In this document: positions 51,661-60,631 of the stretch, piece by piece
Layout of the letters: each line of letters begins with the position of its first letter
How positions within the stretch are numbered: position 1 is the first letter of the stretch
From: an uncultured Acetatifactor sp.
GTDB lineage: Bacteria > Bacillota > Clostridia > Lachnospirales > Lachnospiraceae
Length of the DNA: 64,000 bases
Direction of reading: 5' to 3'
Assembly (NCBI GenBank): GCA_949840885.1
Contig: CATKYJ010000015.1
Coordinates: 30,421-94,420 of the forward strand
The notes under the pieces: model-generated
Told to the model about the DNA's origin: nothing
The model's input: only the letters and a program-made list of their open reading frames with translations
The model's database searches: none
Made by a program: the position numbers and the translations under genes

Positions 51661-52509
51661 ATGTTTATCTCAGTAATCATTCCTGTCTATAATGGGGAAA
51701 AAGGCATAGAAAAAGCGATACAAAGTGCTTTGTCGCAGGGAGAGAATGATGTCGAGCTAATTATAGTCGATGGTGGTTCAACAGATAATACGATGCCAAT
51801 CGTCAAATTATATGCAGATAGGATTTCTAAGTATGTATCAGAAAGAGATTCTGGATATGCGGAGGCATTGAATAAGGGTATTGCATTGGCAAGCGGGGAT
51901 TATATCCTTATGCTGGCAGCTGACGACAGGCTGCTCCCTCACGCAATTGATGGAATCAAAAGCAGCATAAAAGATGACACGGATATATGGTGCGGGTCAA
52001 TATTGCAGATGCTTCCATACGGAATAAAACATTGGAAATCGAATCCAAATTTAACGGAATTATATCATGGATGTTCCTTAAGGCATCCTGCTACAGCGTT
52101 TCGCAGAAAGTTGTTTGCATTATATGGAGGGTATGACACTGATTATAAATGCGCAGCAGATCGTGAAATATTTTTAAGAATGTACACAAAAGGAGCAGTT
52201 TTTCAAGTGGAAGATATTCCGGTTGCGCTTTTTACCAGCGAAGGCATCAGCAATAAAAATGCGCTAACGATCGCTTTTCCAGAGGATGTTATAATCTCCG
52301 AAAAATATGGTGTCTCAACGGTTCAGGCAGAGAAAGACAGGCGGATAAACATTAGAAAGTGTGTAAAATCTAAAAGGATTGCTTTTTTGAAGTGCATTCT
52401 TGCAAAGATGGGACTTTTGTCGTTCATATATCATTTATGCGGAAAAGGAGAAGCGTGCATGAATAAAAAAGATTTGGAAAATATCGGATTAAATCTACAA
52501 GACATTTGA
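51661..52509 (+). CDS. Glycosyltransferase family 2 (first)
   Basis: A 282-residue GT-A enzyme: ISVIIPVYNGEKGIEKAIQS, LIIVDGGSTDNT, and the metal motif in LMLAADDRLLP. The DCAADREIFLRMY-like region (CAADREIFLRMYTK) is typical of WcaA-like transferases acting on capsule repeat units. It ends with basic residues. It lies 14 bp after the polymerase gene. Confidence 0.92.
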   Translation: MFISVIIPVYNGEKGIEKAIQSALSQGENDVELIIVDGGSTDNTMPIVKLYADRISKYVSERDSGYAEALNKGIALASGDYILMLAADDRLLPHAIDGIKSSIKDDTDIWCGSILQMLPYGIKHWKSNPNLTELYHGCSLRHPATAFRRKLFALYGGYDTDYKCAADREIFLRMYTKGAVFQVEDIPVALFTSEGISNKNALTIAFPEDVIISEKYGVSTVQAEKDRRINIRKCVKSKRIAFLKCILAKMGLLSFIYHLCGKGEACMNKKDLENIGLNLQDI

Positions 52510-52524
52510 CAGAAAGGTGATGGG

Positions 52525-53475
52525 ATGTTTACCATAATTATCTGTACATACAACGGAGGAAACCGGATAGAACGCGTGGTAAATTGTATTGTGAATCAGA
52601 CTATGTTTGATTCCTTGGTGCAGAAAGTGCTGATTGTCGACAACTGCTCAACAGACTCCACATCTGAAGTTATCAAAGAATTAACGGAAGAAAACAGTAA
52701 AATCATCTATTTATATGAGCCTGAACCAGGTTTGAGCAATGCTAGATTATGCGGCATAAAAAATGCGGACACCACATGGATTGTCTTTTTAGATGACGAC
52801 AACTTTATTGATCAAAATTGGCTGTGCGGCGTTGCGGAGTATATAAAGACGCACGATGGCGTGGGAGCTTTTAATGGCCGGGTCATTCCCAGGTTTAAAG
52901 AGGCTCTGACAGATGAACAATATGTCCTGTTAAAAGCAGCATATTGCGGACTGGCATGCACATGCTATTCTGAGACACAAGACACTAGCATTGGAGAATA
53001 TAAACGGATGCCATTTGGGGCAGGTCTGGTTATTTTGCGGGAACCGTTGGAAAAGTTGGCCAGGAATGGATGGCTGGAGTCACAAGGCCGAAAGCAGGAT
53101 AAAATCATTTCGGGAGAAGATACCGAGATGGTGGAGTGGGTTAAGAAAAGCGGATTTCGATGTGGATTTTGTGAGACGGTCAGCCTGTATCACGAAATAA
53201 ACATAAGGAGACTGGAGCTTGGGTATTTAAGAAAGCTGTACATTTCATTTGGCGAATCATACTACAAGATTATAAGTAAGAAAAAGTTTTACATATTGCG
53301 GCGTATGAAATGGGGGATGATAGAAGGATTCCATTTCGTAAGGTCTTTTATATTGAACTTGAAACGAAAGAGAAAGAAAACAGAGGATTTCTATAGAAAC
53401 GAACTACGGAGGGCCAGAGCAAAAGGATATTTGCTGGCTCTGATGAAAGAATTTATTTTTTTTAAGCAAGCTTAG
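52525..53475 (+). CDS. Glycosyltransferase family 2 (second)
   Basis: A 316-residue GT-A enzyme: FTIIICTYNGGNRIERVVNC, VLIVDNCSTDSTSEV, and FLDDDNFID as metal-binding DDD. GEDTEMVEW contains the catalytic ED pair. The C-terminal ~80 residues are strongly basic and probably sit at the membrane. It follows the first GT2 by 15 bp. Confidence 0.92.
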   Translation: MFTIIICTYNGGNRIERVVNCIVNQTMFDSLVQKVLIVDNCSTDSTSEVIKELTEENSKIIYLYEPEPGLSNARLCGIKNADTTWIVFLDDDNFIDQNWLCGVAEYIKTHDGVGAFNGRVIPRFKEALTDEQYVLLKAAYCGLACTCYSETQDTSIGEYKRMPFGAGLVILREPLEKLARNGWLESQGRKQDKIISGEDTEMVEWVKKSGFRCGFCETVSLYHEINIRRLELGYLRKLYISFGESYYKIISKKKFYILRRMKWGMIEGFHFVRSFILNLKRKRKKTEDFYRNELRRARAKGYLLALMKEFIFFKQA

Positions 53476-53537
53476 GAGATAGACAAATAGATCTGCTCTA
53501 TAGATTGCTTTAAATGGACTGTGTTTGGAGGCGGATT

Positions 53538-54323
53538 ATGATTCCTAAAATGATTCACTATGTATGGTTTAGCGACCCACCAGAGTATCCGGACGATGTT
53601 GTTAAATGTATTGATTCATGGAAAGAGAAGCTGCCGGACTACGAAATAAGGCTTTGGAATGCAAAAAATTTTGATTTATCCATATGTCCTTATGCGCAAG
53701 AAGCATATCAGGAAAGAAAATTTGCATTTGCAAGTGATTATGTGAGGCTTTGGGTGCTCTACAATTACGGCGGGATCTATTTAGATTCAGATATTGAGAT
53801 CCTGAAAAGCTTTGATGATTTGTTGGATAATAAAGCATTTACTTGTTTTGAAGACTCTAACGGCATAGCTGCATGGATTTTTGGCAGCGAGAAAATGAAT
53901 CCTTTGTTCAAGGAATTTATGGATGACTATAATGGGCGTCGTTTTGTGCTGGGAGAGGGGCAGTACGATATGACCCCTAATCCGGTTCCTATAACGAAAT
54001 GTTTGGTGAAGCACGGATTACAGATAAATGGAAAATATCAGAAACTGGATTATATTACAGTTTATCCAATGGAGTATTTTTGCCCCTTTAACCCTTACCG
54101 CGATGGGGGCGATTGCTTTACAGAAAATACATATGCCAATCATCATTTTAACGGCGCATGGAAAAAGACATCAAATGAAAAGGAGATGCGATATAAAGCG
54201 AAAGAAACTAAGTATCAAAAAATATTTGGGAAAAAATGGGGAAGCCGTCTGTGCCGTAATATCGTTAGGATAGAATATATGGGTATAGTTAAATGGTGCA
54301 AACGCTATTTGATTAATAGATGA
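53538..54323 (+). CDS. GT32-like glycosyltransferase (DXD sugar-binding)
   Basis: A 261-residue protein with the capsular/mannosyltransferase OCH1-like fold: IPKMIHYVWFSDPPEYPDDV, FAFASDYVRLWVLYNYGGIY and the DXD metal motif LDSDIEIL. FNPYRDGG and YANHHFNGAWKK near the end are also typical. ATG 53538 lies 6 nt after GGAGG. It should add one sugar to the capsule repeat. Confidence 0.92.
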   Translation: MIPKMIHYVWFSDPPEYPDDVVKCIDSWKEKLPDYEIRLWNAKNFDLSICPYAQEAYQERKFAFASDYVRLWVLYNYGGIYLDSDIEILKSFDDLLDNKAFTCFEDSNGIAAWIFGSEKMNPLFKEFMDDYNGRRFVLGEGQYDMTPNPVPITKCLVKHGLQINGKYQKLDYITVYPMEYFCPFNPYRDGGDCFTENTYANHHFNGAWKKTSNEKEMRYKAKETKYQKIFGKKWGSRLCRNIVRIEYMGIVKWCKRYLINR

Positions 54324-54336
54324 GTATGAGGTATGG

Positions 54337-55461
54337 ATGAAGATTTTATTAATTGGGGAAAGATATTCCGAAAATTTAGGTGATGCTGTTATATGTGAAA
54401 CAGTAAAAAGACTAATAGAGCTAAAATGCGATGCAGAAATTATAGATTTTGATCTTTCGGGAAGAAGTGGTTATAACGAGTATTATAGTTTGAGGTCTCT
54501 TAGTAGAAATAGGTGCAGTGGATATAAAAAAATTATTATTTCTACAGTACTCCGTAAAGTGTTATATAGGAAAGCGGTCGATATTAAAAGATGCTTACGG
54601 GTTATGTTGAATTTAAATGAACATTTGCTTCGCAATAATTTTGACATTATACTATTTGCAGGTGGTGCATTATTTCAGGACTACTTTGCAGAGTTGATAT
54701 ATAGCATTGTGAGACAATGCAAAAGAAAGTCTCCTACAGTAGTGTTTCATGCATGTGGACTAGGTAAGATTTCCGATCATTCAAAAAAAATTTTAAAAAG
54801 AGTTTTCAACTTAGAGTGTGTAAAGGATATTTCTATAAGAGATTCATATGAAAGGTTTATTTTTTTGTTCGGAAATGAACATAAAGTTACTAATACATAT
54901 GACACAGCGTTATGCTGTCCTGGATTTTACAACAGATCCAATGTAATTGTGGCTGAATATGGTATTGGATGCATAAATTGGGAAAATACCTATCATATAC
55001 AAAAACAAATTATCCAAGGAATTATGAATAGTGGAGCGACATGGAAGCTGTTCACAAATGGAGATATTTCTGACGAGAGAGTTGTCGATAAACTGCTTAT
55101 TGAGTTAGGAATTTCTTATAGAAAGAGTGAGTTGGTTCTACCTAGGGCAATAGATGCAGAAAGCTTGATATTTAATATTACTTCATTTAAAAAGATAATT
55201 TCATTTCGTCTTCATAGCCATATTATTGCTGCTTCTTTTGGAATCCCTAGCTATGGTTTAGTTTGGGACTCAAAAGTTAGAGATTTTTTTGTAAAGCTTG
55301 GGATTCCAGAACAGTGTAGGGATATTACAGAAAAAATTGATTATGAAACATTTGTTAAAGATGTAAAAGATAATTTGGATGATATGCAGAAAGAGATAAA
55401 GAAACAGGCGGATCTCAGCAAAGAGGATTTATATAGACAGCTTATAAAAGAGAAACATTAA
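54337..55461 (+). CDS. Polysaccharide pyruvyl transferase family protein
   Basis: A 374-residue protein. ILLIGERYSENLGDAVICET at the N terminus, LFAGGALFQDYFAEL and the late SFRLHSHIIAASFGIPSYGL segment are diagnostic for the pyruvyl transferase (CsaB/WcaK-like) fold. It would put pyruvate ketals on a capsule sugar, giving it negative charge. It is the most AT-rich gene of the locus by eye. Confidence 0.9.
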   Translation: MKILLIGERYSENLGDAVICETVKRLIELKCDAEIIDFDLSGRSGYNEYYSLRSLSRNRCSGYKKIIISTVLRKVLYRKAVDIKRCLRVMLNLNEHLLRNNFDIILFAGGALFQDYFAELIYSIVRQCKRKSPTVVFHACGLGKISDHSKKILKRVFNLECVKDISIRDSYERFIFLFGNEHKVTNTYDTALCCPGFYNRSNVIVAEYGIGCINWENTYHIQKQIIQGIMNSGATWKLFTNGDISDERVVDKLLIELGISYRKSELVLPRAIDAESLIFNITSFKKIISFRLHSHIIAASFGIPSYGLVWDSKVRDFFVKLGIPEQCRDITEKIDYETFVKDVKDNLDDMQKEIKKQADLSKEDLYRQLIKEKH

Positions 55462-55472
55462 TGAGGATAATC

Positions 55473-57005
55473 ATGTCAGAGAGCAGAGCCCAAAATGCAA
55501 CGCGCAATGTCATTTTTGCAGTGCTTTTAAAATTATATCAGATAATTATGCCATTTGGAATTAGGACTATCTTTATATACACGTTGGGCATTCAGTATAT
55601 AGGACTGAATGGACTATTCGCCTCGCTCCTAAATACGCTGAATTTGGCTGAATTGGGTGTAGGGACGGCGCTGGTATTTAGCATGTATAAGCCTATAGCC
55701 AAACATGACACAGAAATGATATGTGCGTTGATGAACTTCTATAAAAAAGCCTATTGCGTAATAGGCTTGGTTATTATGTTTTTGGGTATCGGATTGATGC
55801 CTTTTTTAGGCATCTTTATAAAATCGGATATTCCAGCGAATATAAATATTTACATTTTATATCTGATTAATTTGGCAGGAACAGTATCTACGTATTTTCT
55901 GTTCGCGTATAAAGGCAGCTTGTTCGTCGCACACCAGAGAAATGATATAAAGAGTAAAATTGTTATAGGAGTGGAAACAGTAAAATATGTGTTACAGTGT
56001 ATGGCATTGCTGTTTTTTAAAAATTATTATATATACGTCATCGTTATTCCAATGTGTAGTATTGCAACAAATATAATCACAGCGTTATTGGCATCAAAAT
56101 ATTATCCGGAATATAGAAGCCAGGGAAAACTTAATAGTGAAGATATTAATGTAATAAAAGAAAAAATAAAAGCACTATTTATAGTGAAGATCGGTAACAT
56201 AGTCCTCAATTCTTTTGATAACATTGTAATTTCTGCATTTTTAGGTCTGGCTGTTTTAGGATTATATTCAAACTATTATTATGTAGTTTCATCAGTAATA
56301 AGTATGATTGGATTATGTACGAACTCAATTATTGCATCACTGGGAAACAGTGTGGAGACAGAAAGTAAAGAAAAGAATTATAAGGACTTTATGCGACTTT
56401 CCTTTTGGAATCAATGGGTGGTCGGGTGGTGCGCGATTTGCATGATATGTCTTTATCAACATTTTATCAGGCTTTGGATTGGTGAAGAGAATATACTGCC
56501 TTTTGGAATTGTAGTTCTGTTTGCAGCCTATTTCTATGTTTTGCAGTCGAACCAGGTAGCGGGAGCATATAAAGATGCAGCGGGAATCTGGGTATCGGAT
56601 CGCTTTAGACCATTGATAACAGCCGGAGTCAATCTGATTAGCAATCTGATAATGGTGCAGTTTATTGGAATATATGGGATCATTCTGTCAACGGTTATAA
56701 GCCTGTTGTTTGTGAATATGCCATGGCTTTTACATAATGTATGCAAGTTAGTCTTTAATGTTAGAGTAGGGGAATATATTTCGAATTGGTTCTACAACGT
56801 TGCAGTTACTTTGCTTGCTGGAGGGATTTGCTTTTACGTCTGTAGTCTGTTGCCGGAAATAGGCATCTGGTGGTTGCTGGGAAAGGGCTTGGTTTGCATA
56901 GTTATCCCTAATATTATATATTATCTTGCTTATCATCGAACCAAGAGTTTTATGGATAGCAAAGAGCTTGTTCAAAAAATATATAGAAACATATTACATA
57001 GATAA
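55473..57005 (+). CDS. Polysaccharide flippase, Wzx type
   Basis: A 510-residue MOP-superfamily protein with about 12-14 helices. AVLLKLYQIIMPFGIRTIFI, YIGLNGLFASLLNTLNLAEL and the SFDNIVISAFLGLAVLGLYS segment are typical of capsule flippases in Firmicutes. It exports the lipid-linked repeat unit for the Wzy-like polymerase. ATG 55473 has GAGG 6 nt upstream; the ATG at 55461 overlaps the previous stop. Confidence 0.92.
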   Translation: MSESRAQNATRNVIFAVLLKLYQIIMPFGIRTIFIYTLGIQYIGLNGLFASLLNTLNLAELGVGTALVFSMYKPIAKHDTEMICALMNFYKKAYCVIGLVIMFLGIGLMPFLGIFIKSDIPANINIYILYLINLAGTVSTYFLFAYKGSLFVAHQRNDIKSKIVIGVETVKYVLQCMALLFFKNYYIYVIVIPMCSIATNIITALLASKYYPEYRSQGKLNSEDINVIKEKIKALFIVKIGNIVLNSFDNIVISAFLGLAVLGLYSNYYYVVSSVISMIGLCTNSIIASLGNSVETESKEKNYKDFMRLSFWNQWVVGWCAICMICLYQHFIRLWIGEENILPFGIVVLFAAYFYVLQSNQVAGAYKDAAGIWVSDRFRPLITAGVNLISNLIMVQFIGIYGIILSTVISLLFVNMPWLLHNVCKLVFNVRVGEYISNWFYNVAVTLLAGGICFYVCSLLPEIGIWWLLGKGLVCIVIPNIIYYLAYHRTKSFMDSKELVQKIYRNILHR

Positions 57006-57048
57006 TTGATTAGTAATATAAATTGAAGCATTCAATGCGGTTTATTGA

Positions 57049-58014
57049 AATTCAGGAGTAAAAACCGTTTGGAGGAGCAGCTTCAGCCGGCTCGGAGTTC
57101 CTTTGTTCTTAATGATATCGGGCACTCTTCTCCTTGATCGCAAGTATGAAGAAAAATCTGAACTGACAAGATTTATAAAACACAATTGGTGGGAACTGTT
57201 TCGTACAACCGAAATATGGTTGGTTATAATGTTTTGCTATATGCAGTGTTTCCCTAGCAGCGTGACGAGGACAGATGGGATTTTCTTTGCAATTCTCGAC
57301 CTTGCGAAGACAATTCTGTTCATAAATCAAACAACCATGTCATCAATGTGGTATATGTCAATGATACTATGTGTATATTGGATGATACCAGTTATATCTA
57401 TCGGTTTGAGAAAACTTGGGGATCAGTTATTTTATGTGCTATGTGCTGTTTCCGTAATGAGTAGTATGATCATCCCAAATATCAATACAGTATTGAGGAC
57501 TTTAGGCATCGAAAAATCAATACAGTTCGCGCTTAGTACAACAGATATTTTTTCTATCTATTTTCTGTATGTACTTGCCGGGTATTGGGTGAGCCACAGA
57601 AAGCTGGAACAGATAAATAAAGTGTGGATATATTTAGGATTTGCTATTGGTTTTCTTGGAACGTTTCTTTTCCAGTATTGGATGCACGTTGCTTCCAGCA
57701 ACTATTATGTGAGATATGCGGACATTGGCATATTAGTGTCAGGAACGTTCCTGTTCGAAATTATCAGAAGGAACGCTGAAAAAGTTAGGGGTATAGGAAA
57801 GGCGATTACAAATCTTTCAAAGATTTCGTTTGGGATTTACTTTCTTCATATTTGTATCATGATGGGGGTAAATGCTCTTATAAAAGACCGTATTTTGATG
57901 TTTCCAAAGTTTTTTGTTTTAGAGATTTTATCATTCCTGGGCGCGGTTGCGATTATATGGCTTACGTCAAAAAATAAGAGAATTGGAAGCTATCTATATT
58001 TGATAAAGGAGTAA
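57049..58014 (+). pseudogene. 5'-truncated acyltransferase-3 family gene
   Basis: The frame opens after a TGA at 57046 and has no suitable start until inside the conserved SRLGVPLFLMISGTLLLDRK motif. In intact acyltransferase-3 proteins this motif lies 50-60 residues from the N terminus and follows a first helix with a catalytic His, both missing here. The rest (ten or so helices, ending SFGIYFLHICIMMG and a C-terminal helix) is intact. It may have been cut when the locus was assembled. A working enzyme would O-acetylate capsule sugars. A TTG or ATG inside (57103, 57112) could produce only a non-functional fragment. Confidence 0.75.
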
Positions 58015-58091
58015 CATATATATAAAGCTGGAAATCGCTTAAGTGGTGCTGCGGACATCCGGCAGTATCTTGCCAGTGTTCACTGTAGACA

Positions 58092-58214
58092 TAAGAGTCG
58101 GGCTGTTGAGAACATGGCTTCGACTCTTGCCATTATCTGCATATAATCATATTTTCCTTTATGCAGATAATGGCCTGTATCTGCATAAAAAACAGCATAT
58201 TTTTATGCAGATAC
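58092..58214. repeat. Three consecutive hairpins sharing a TATCTGCATA core
   Basis: AAGAGTCG/CGACTCTT (58092-58128) is followed by GCCATTATCTGCATA (58129-58143) paired with 58160-58174, then GTATCTGCATAAAA (58177-58190) paired with 58201-58214. The first bases of the second and third stems share the core TATCTGCATA, so alternative pairings are possible. Confidence 0.7.
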
Positions 58215-58649
58215 CGAGAAAAATAATTTGGTAAAAAGGAATACTCTGCTGACGGAAAAGAAAAATAAGCTCATTATGCAGCTTGAGAACTGCAAAAATG
58301 AAAATAAACGGCTGGAACAAGAATCTGTAGACGCTAAAACGAATATTGACATATAATATTTTGTAGATACAATGATAATCACGTAAGGCGTGTTGTTGAA
58401 GCGGTGGCTTAGACAGAGAATAGACTTGGATGCTATTCCGTTATCGTATCTTTCTAGTATTTCAGGAGGTTTAAAAAGAGATCTGGAGCATCTTAAGTGT
58501 ATGTACCAGTTCTCTTTTTGTTTCCTGCGAATATCTCAACGCCATCAGTACAATGGACGACTGTCATCGTCATCGGCAACTCGGGCATTGCCAAGCCAGC
58601 AATGTCCGCCAGCGTATCGCTGAATATTTGACGGAAGCAGGATCGCCCG
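58215..58649. other. Gene debris without an intact gene
   Basis: A short frame 58276-58356 encodes a charged coiled-coil-like stretch (MQLENCKNENKRLEQES), open upstream without a start. An AGGAGG site near 58464 leads only to short frames. This looks like a decayed junction between the capsule locus and the FtsX operon. Confidence 0.45.
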
Positions 58650-59342
58650 TCAAGGGCAAAGCCCGACCTGAACCGCCGGAATCATTTCGATCCTCCCACT
58701 GTCCATCCGGTATACCACATCAGCCGCGGCTGCGATGCTTAAATCGTGGGTGACGACGACCACGCAGCAGTTCTCTTCCCGCGCCAGGTTTGCCAGCAGT
58801 CGGATGATATTTTTGCTGTTCTCGCCGTCCAGATTCCCTGTAGGCTCGTCTGCCAGGATGACCTTGCTCCCGCAGGCCAGCGTCCTGGCGATGGCCGTCC
58901 TCTGCTGCTCGCCCCCGGACACCATGGCCGGCAGACGCTTATGGAAAGTCCCGTCAAGCCCGACCTTTTCCAGAGCCTTTGCCGCTCTGTCCGCCGCCTC
59001 TTTTTTGGGAATTTTCTTAAGCGCCAGGGGATACATCACATTTTCCATGACCGTCAGCAGCGGGAAAAGATTGTAATTCTGATAGATCACACTTACGGTA
59101 TCGCGGCGGTATCCGTCCTGATCCATTCGGCCGATATCCTCGCCATCGGCTGTGACTTTGCCGCTTTCCGGTGCTTCGAGACCTGCCGCGAGGCTAAGGA
59201 GTGTGGACTTTCCGCTTCCGCTCTTGCCTACGATGGCGTAGAACTTCCCCTGTTCAAAGCGACAGGAGGCATCTTTCACTGCCTGCACCGTCTGGTATTT
59301 CGTTTTGTATGTGTAAGATACGTTTTCAAGCGCTAATGTCAT
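58650..59342 (-). CDS. ABC transporter ATP-binding protein (MacB/LolD type)
   Basis: A 230-residue ATPase. Walker A is GKSGSGKST (residues about 39-47), the signature is VSGGEQQRTAIAR, Walker B is VILADEPTGNLD and the switch His lies in VVVTHD. The SGGEQQR and EPTGNLD forms are typical of the MacB/LolD/FtsE group that powers mechanotransmission through FtsX-type permeases. It is the last gene of a four-gene minus-strand operon and directly abuts the second permease gene. Confidence 0.94.
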   Translation of the reverse strand: MTLALENVSYTYKTKYQTVQAVKDASCRFEQGKFYAIVGKSGSGKSTLLSLAAGLEAPESGKVTADGEDIGRMDQDGYRRDTVSVIYQNYNLFPLLTVMENVMYPLALKKIPKKEAADRAAKALEKVGLDGTFHKRLPAMVSGGEQQRTAIARTLACGSKVILADEPTGNLDGENSKNIIRLLANLAREENCCVVVVTHDLSIAAAADVVYRMDSGRIEMIPAVQVGLCP

Positions 59343-60623
59343 CTATTCTTCCTCCTTCAGGCTGACCAGCCCTATCTTTCCGCACGCCCGGTATCCGGCG
59401 GCCTCCGCCCCGGCCAAAGCCGAGAGATCGATCAACAGGATCGGCCCTGCCTGGATCCCGGAAAGCGGGACGACCGCCGAAGCAGCCGCTGAGACTGCCA
59501 GAGCCGCGGCGAACCAGATCAGCAGCTCCGCGGCAATGGCCGCAAGAACGCTCTTTTTGGGCGTGCCGAGGCTTCTCGCCACGGCGAGCTCCCTTTTCCT
59601 TACATAGATAAAGAAATATGCTGCAACCGCGGCGGCCGCCATTTCAATCAGGGTCAGGATCGGCAGCAGCCGCTTAAGAAGCGCGATGCTCCGGTCAAGA
59701 TCCCCCAGCGTATCCCGCAGATTTTCATCGTGGATGGTCACGGCATACAGATAGTTCCCATATCCGGCTGATGTTACCGTGCCATTTCCAGTTAGAAAAC
59801 TTCCCCTCGGTTCTCCGCCGGCACCGCCATAGAGCCTTACTTCATTAAAATGACGCCCCAGCCGCTCCCTCAGTTCATCCAGCTTCGTATTGTCCGCAGC
59901 CGTTGCGGAGATGCTGGAAGCGGAAAGCCGTGCTTTCAGGCCGTCCTTGATCTCGACCGCGTACTGCCAGGAGACATATATTGTTGTGCTGTCAACCCCG
60001 GTATAATATCCCGTCACAGCCGCCTCTGTCGTATATGTGACATGCCTGGCCGCAGGGATATAAGACTCCAGCTTAACTGGCAGCAGGCTTCCCTCTTCAT
60101 CGGTTCCTATCGCCTCAAGCATCCTCTCAGGAACGATGACGTCATATGTGCCGGGATCGGAAAGATCGTGTTCTTTCCCGTCAAAATAGACTACACTGCC
60201 AGTTCCCGCTTTCGGGTCGAAAGCGGGAACCGCCCCAAATGCTGTCAGGGCAACCAGCTCGCCGCCAAGCTGCGTGCCCGAAATGCCCCGGACGGAGCCG
60301 TCCAGTTCGCATTTCATCCGGACTTCCCCAAGGTACGGCAGGAGATCCGCAAACGCTTCGTCATCCGCATCGTAGGGCCCCTTATTTTTCATAAACGCAT
60401 AAAGCGGTTCCCCCACCACGCACAGCCCTTCCGTTTCCGTGCCTGTGCTGTCCGATATCACGATTTCAACCGGCAGAAGATACGCTGCAGCGCGGCTCGC
60501 TTCCCTGTCAGCGATAAAGCCTCTGTACAGGCACCCGAACCATGCCAGCGCCGCCCAGAGCAGACATAAGAAAAGCCCTGAGGCAGTCCGCGTAAACCGA
60601 CTTTTCAAATAATATATTGGCAT
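59343..60623 (-). CDS. FtsX-like permease (shorter)
   Basis: A 426-residue membrane protein: one N-terminal helix (FLCLLWAALAWFGCLYRG), an extracellular region of about 260 residues, and three C-terminal helices with RKRELAVARSLGTPKKSVLAA, the FtsX-domain coupling helix. It ends SLKEEE. With the larger permease next to it, it could form a heterodimer energised by the ATPase at 58650. Confidence 0.85.
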   Translation of the reverse strand: MPIYYLKSRFTRTASGLFLCLLWAALAWFGCLYRGFIADREASRAAAYLLPVEIVISDSTGTETEGLCVVGEPLYAFMKNKGPYDADDEAFADLLPYLGEVRMKCELDGSVRGISGTQLGGELVALTAFGAVPAFDPKAGTGSVVYFDGKEHDLSDPGTYDVIVPERMLEAIGTDEEGSLLPVKLESYIPAARHVTYTTEAAVTGYYTGVDSTTIYVSWQYAVEIKDGLKARLSASSISATAADNTKLDELRERLGRHFNEVRLYGGAGGEPRGSFLTGNGTVTSAGYGNYLYAVTIHDENLRDTLGDLDRSIALLKRLLPILTLIEMAAAAVAAYFFIYVRKRELAVARSLGTPKKSVLAAIAAELLIWFAAALAVSAAASAVVPLSGIQAGPILLIDLSALAGAEAAGYRACGKIGLVSLKEEE

Positions 60624-60631
60624 ACATTTAC

